Below, piece after piece: positions 61,824 through 64,000 of a DNA stretch of 64,000 bases (its first letter is position 1; each line of letters opens with the position of its first letter). The DNA lies in the NCBI RefSeq assembly GCF_020080835.1, contig NC_058162.1:15898640-15962639 (forward strand), in the 5' to 3' direction. Both the position numbers and the translations under genes were made by a program. Below the pieces are notes generated by a model. That model saw only the letters and a program-made list of their open reading frames with translations. It was not told the origin of the DNA and did not search any database. The stretch is from Cotesia glomerata. Lineage: Eukaryota > Arthropoda > Insecta > Hymenoptera > Braconidae.

Positions 61824-61838
61824 CACACTCACACTCAC
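61400..61838 (-). repeat. HR copy 10 ending in (AC)n(ACTC)n
   Basis: Starts AACAATTAGGAAAACAG and TGCAACTTCCCACTGA. It has the GAGCTC motifs and CCGATTTTGACCGGACC, and ends in an AC array that degenerates to ACTCAC units before LINE F. The segment between the CGACC block and the array is shorter than in other copies. Confidence 0.7.
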
Positions 61839-63761
61839 ACCTCGTGTCGGGTTTGCTGGGTCCCGCATCGGGCGCCTCCCTAGGTGGCCGATAGGGGAAA
61901 GCCCGACATATCTGCCCGCCAGATATATCGGGTACCGAGGAATTGAAATACTCGGGGTGGACCAAAATCTAGCAAAAAAACGATATGTCAATGTCACAGA
62001 ACTTTCAAACATTGTTTACAGTACAGAGGATGGATACCTCAGTGCCAGCGAGGGAAGGCGTGCAAACGGGCCTGAACTCATCGTTATTAAGCGACCGTTT
62101 GGACAGCGAGGTGGACCCCATGGCTCCACTGTTTAGAAATGCTACAGGGAGTACAAAAATAGCCCCGATGGAAGAAGATGGACAGTCAACAAACGTTCCT
62201 CCAAAAAGTGGAGGACCTTTTGCTCCCGTCTCTATCCATGCTTACCGAGGAAGGATTAACTCTGTACTGACCGTCACTAGCCAACAATCGCTAATGGAGC
62301 GGCTTGGTAGCAAGATCGAAGAGCTAGCTGATTTCATCAAGGACAAGAAGAATCTTCGTCATGAGATCAGAAAATTGGTTACGTCCATTGCTACGGCATA
62401 TAGAGGGGCCAGGAAATCACCCGGTACGTCGGCGTCAGCGACCCAAACAACTCCGGGTTTGACCAAAAAACCACAGCCACTTCAGGTTACTCCAACCAAA
62501 CCACCACGGCAAGAAAAGGACAACAGGAAGAGACAACTGTCCACACCTAGCCCTCCTTCAGCAAACGACAAGCCAGCACAGAAAAATACAGCCCGGGACG
62601 ATACCTAGATCAAAGCAACTTGGCAAAAGAAGAAGAAGGAAACAGAATAGGAGCCAGCGGCTCAATCTACTGAAGCCCAAAACCAGCCAAGTGAGGGTGG
62701 CTCTGAGAAACCGAGGAGGAAGAAGACAAGAACAAAGGCTGTGCTTGTCCAACCAGCTGAAGGGTGAACGTACGCCGATCTCCTCTAGGAAATCAAGACC
62801 AAGGTTAATCCGACAGAGACTGGAGTAGACATAAAATCTATCAAACAAACAAAGCGCGGGGACGTTCTTCTAGAAATGGGACGCAAGACTGAAGACACTT
62901 CTGCTTTTACGGTTGCGATAGAAACAGCAACCGCTAACATCGGTACGGTCAGAACTCTCACACCAAAAACAACGATCGAGATCCTTGACTTGGATGGAGT
63001 ATCTACCGAGAGCGACATCCGTGAAGCACTTAAACGTGACTTTACCAACAGCCTGGAAATAAGACGTGGGAATCTGACAAAACTTACACCACGAAGCAAT
63101 CGGGCAGCCTTCTGCGAGGTATACGAGGCTAGCGCAATCATGATCCTTGACAAAGCCCGAATAAAGATCGGATGGGTTAACTGTCGCATACGCCCAGTTG
63201 CGAAAGTAATCTGATGCATTAAATGCCTTGGTTTCGGGCACCAAACGCGTAACTGTACGGGACCGAACAGAAGCAAGTATTGCTATAAATGTGGCGGAGA
63301 GAACCACAAGTCCGTAAACTGCACGGAGAAGCCAAAATGCTTCCTCTACACACCGGACAAAGATGCTCAACATGGCTTGATGTGGAGGCACTGTGAAAGT
63401 CACTCACACGAAGCAGGTCTACTTTCCAGAATGACCCGACTCCAAACGACCGCAGCGAGACGGAAAAAACGGTGCTAGGTGTGATGAAAGAAATTACTGC
63501 ATCATGTGACGCCGCTATGCAACGGCTGAAAAATCGAGTTTTTCACAAGCCGGTGTACTGGTGGTCACCAGGCATAGCAGAACTTCGAAAAAAATGCCAC
63601 GAGCAAAGCCTACCAAATTGTCGTCAAACGGCTTGGAAAGGCTTCACCAGAAGCGCCGAAACCACCTGCTTTAATGAGCAGCATAGTAGCGGAGCTGTTT
63701 TCCTAACACTCACCGCAGGAAAGAAGAAATTATATAAAAAACAGCGTAACACCTTTCACTC
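61839..63761 (+). mobile_element. LINE family 1, copy F, internally deleted
   Basis: 5' end CACCTCGTGTCGGG. ORF1 is followed by small pieces of ORF2: the tail of the endonuclease region (63450-63600) and a linker (63600-63720) in deleted form. It breaks off at (TG)n near 63762. Reverse transcriptase and 3' end are missing. The (TG)n, not (AC)n, downstream shows that the right junction is not its own 3' target. Confidence 0.75.
61985..63420 (+). pseudogene. LINE F ORF1, at least five stops
   Basis: ATG 61985 (MSMSQNFQTLFTVQ). Recognisable by alignment with B: GGPFAPV, MERLGSKIEEL, EILDLDGVSTESDIREALK and CYKCGGENHKS. Stop codons at 62606, 62648, 62764, 62788 and 63211 replace Trp, Glu, Arg, Lys or Cys-region codons of the sister copies. 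No function expected. Confidence 0.7.
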
Positions 63762-63772
63762 TGTGTGTGTGT

Positions 63773-63773
<1 letters not shown>

Positions 63774-63808
<35 letters not shown>

Positions 63809-64000
63809 TAGGGGGGGGAATCCTTTTTACGGATTCTAGGCATAGCTGTGTTTGGCCTGGATATGTGGCGACTCGACGCAGCGTCATACTAACTCGACAC
63901 TAACGCCCCTACCCACTAAACCCTAAACCCCTTTCTCTTCTATCCTCTGACCCCCCATGGTACCGCCGTAAGGCATTTCTTCGCGGGGGGAGGAATTAGC
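63774..64000 (-). mobile_element. LINE family 2, copy G: 3' end, runs out of the window
   Basis: Minus-strand 3' untranslated end, with TACGGATTCTAGGCATAGC and GTGGCGACTCGACGCAG on the plus strand. It ends in a 34-base A-tail (T run 63774-63807). (TG)n at 63762-63773 abuts the tail, the same sense-strand relation to CA repeats as all other copies. The rest lies beyond position 64000. Confidence 0.85.

Overview
The window is eukaryotic, AT-rich and almost entirely made of transposable elements. Spliced coding regions, R1-clade and Jockey-type non-LTR retrotransposons, a THAP/PIF-Harbinger-like transposase and long (AC)n arrays point to an insect. A hymenopteran parasitoid is my guess, but nothing in the sequence proves it. 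I see no ordinary single-copy host gene.

Left third. After a foldback MITE (286-663), a dispersed repeat and a 130-bp tandem array comes the main object: a 17.9-kb DNA transposon at 3799-21734. It is bounded by TTAA on both sides and has inverted ends of 1.1 kb (left) and 1.4 kb (right) that carry 145-bp iterons. It holds two divergent spliced genes. The minus-strand gene (5498-6910) encodes a 407-residue Ser/Asn/Gly-rich repeat protein. The plus-strand gene (7395-19025) encodes a very large protein: two herpesvirus-tegument-USP-like cysteine peptidase domains (the first without its Cys and His), a Mutator-like DDE transposase domain and a YqaJ exonuclease domain. Its first intron was expanded to 6.6 kb by a dispersed repeat that itself took in an R1-clade retrotransposon (copy A).

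Middle. 22111-26190 holds a second, unrelated transposase plus YqaJ pair (a SWIM-YqaJ gene and a THAP-DDE gene, ISL2EU/PIF-like), both decayed. It is followed by MITEs (25215-25862, 26600-26951) and a nearly complete Jockey-type retrotransposon ending in a (TA)n tail (28417-32758).

Right half. R1-clade retrotransposons of two families (family 1: A, B, F; family 2: C, D, E, G, H) all lie in (AC)n arrays. At every junction that can be read, the sense strand of the element matches the AC strand, as expected for Waldo-like microsatellite-specific elements. Most of these arrays are internal to one dispersed repeat family, marked by AACTTCCCGCTAA and called HR here, so the repeat appears to spread the target and the retrotransposons fill it. 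Copies D and E sit head-to-tail in one array. Between C and D lies a 3.6-kb element (44873-48500) with giant inverted arms of 103-bp tandem repeats and a central RING-finger exon.

No autonomous element here is fully intact. Many frameshifts fall in runs of A, so some may be sequence errors rather than real decay.
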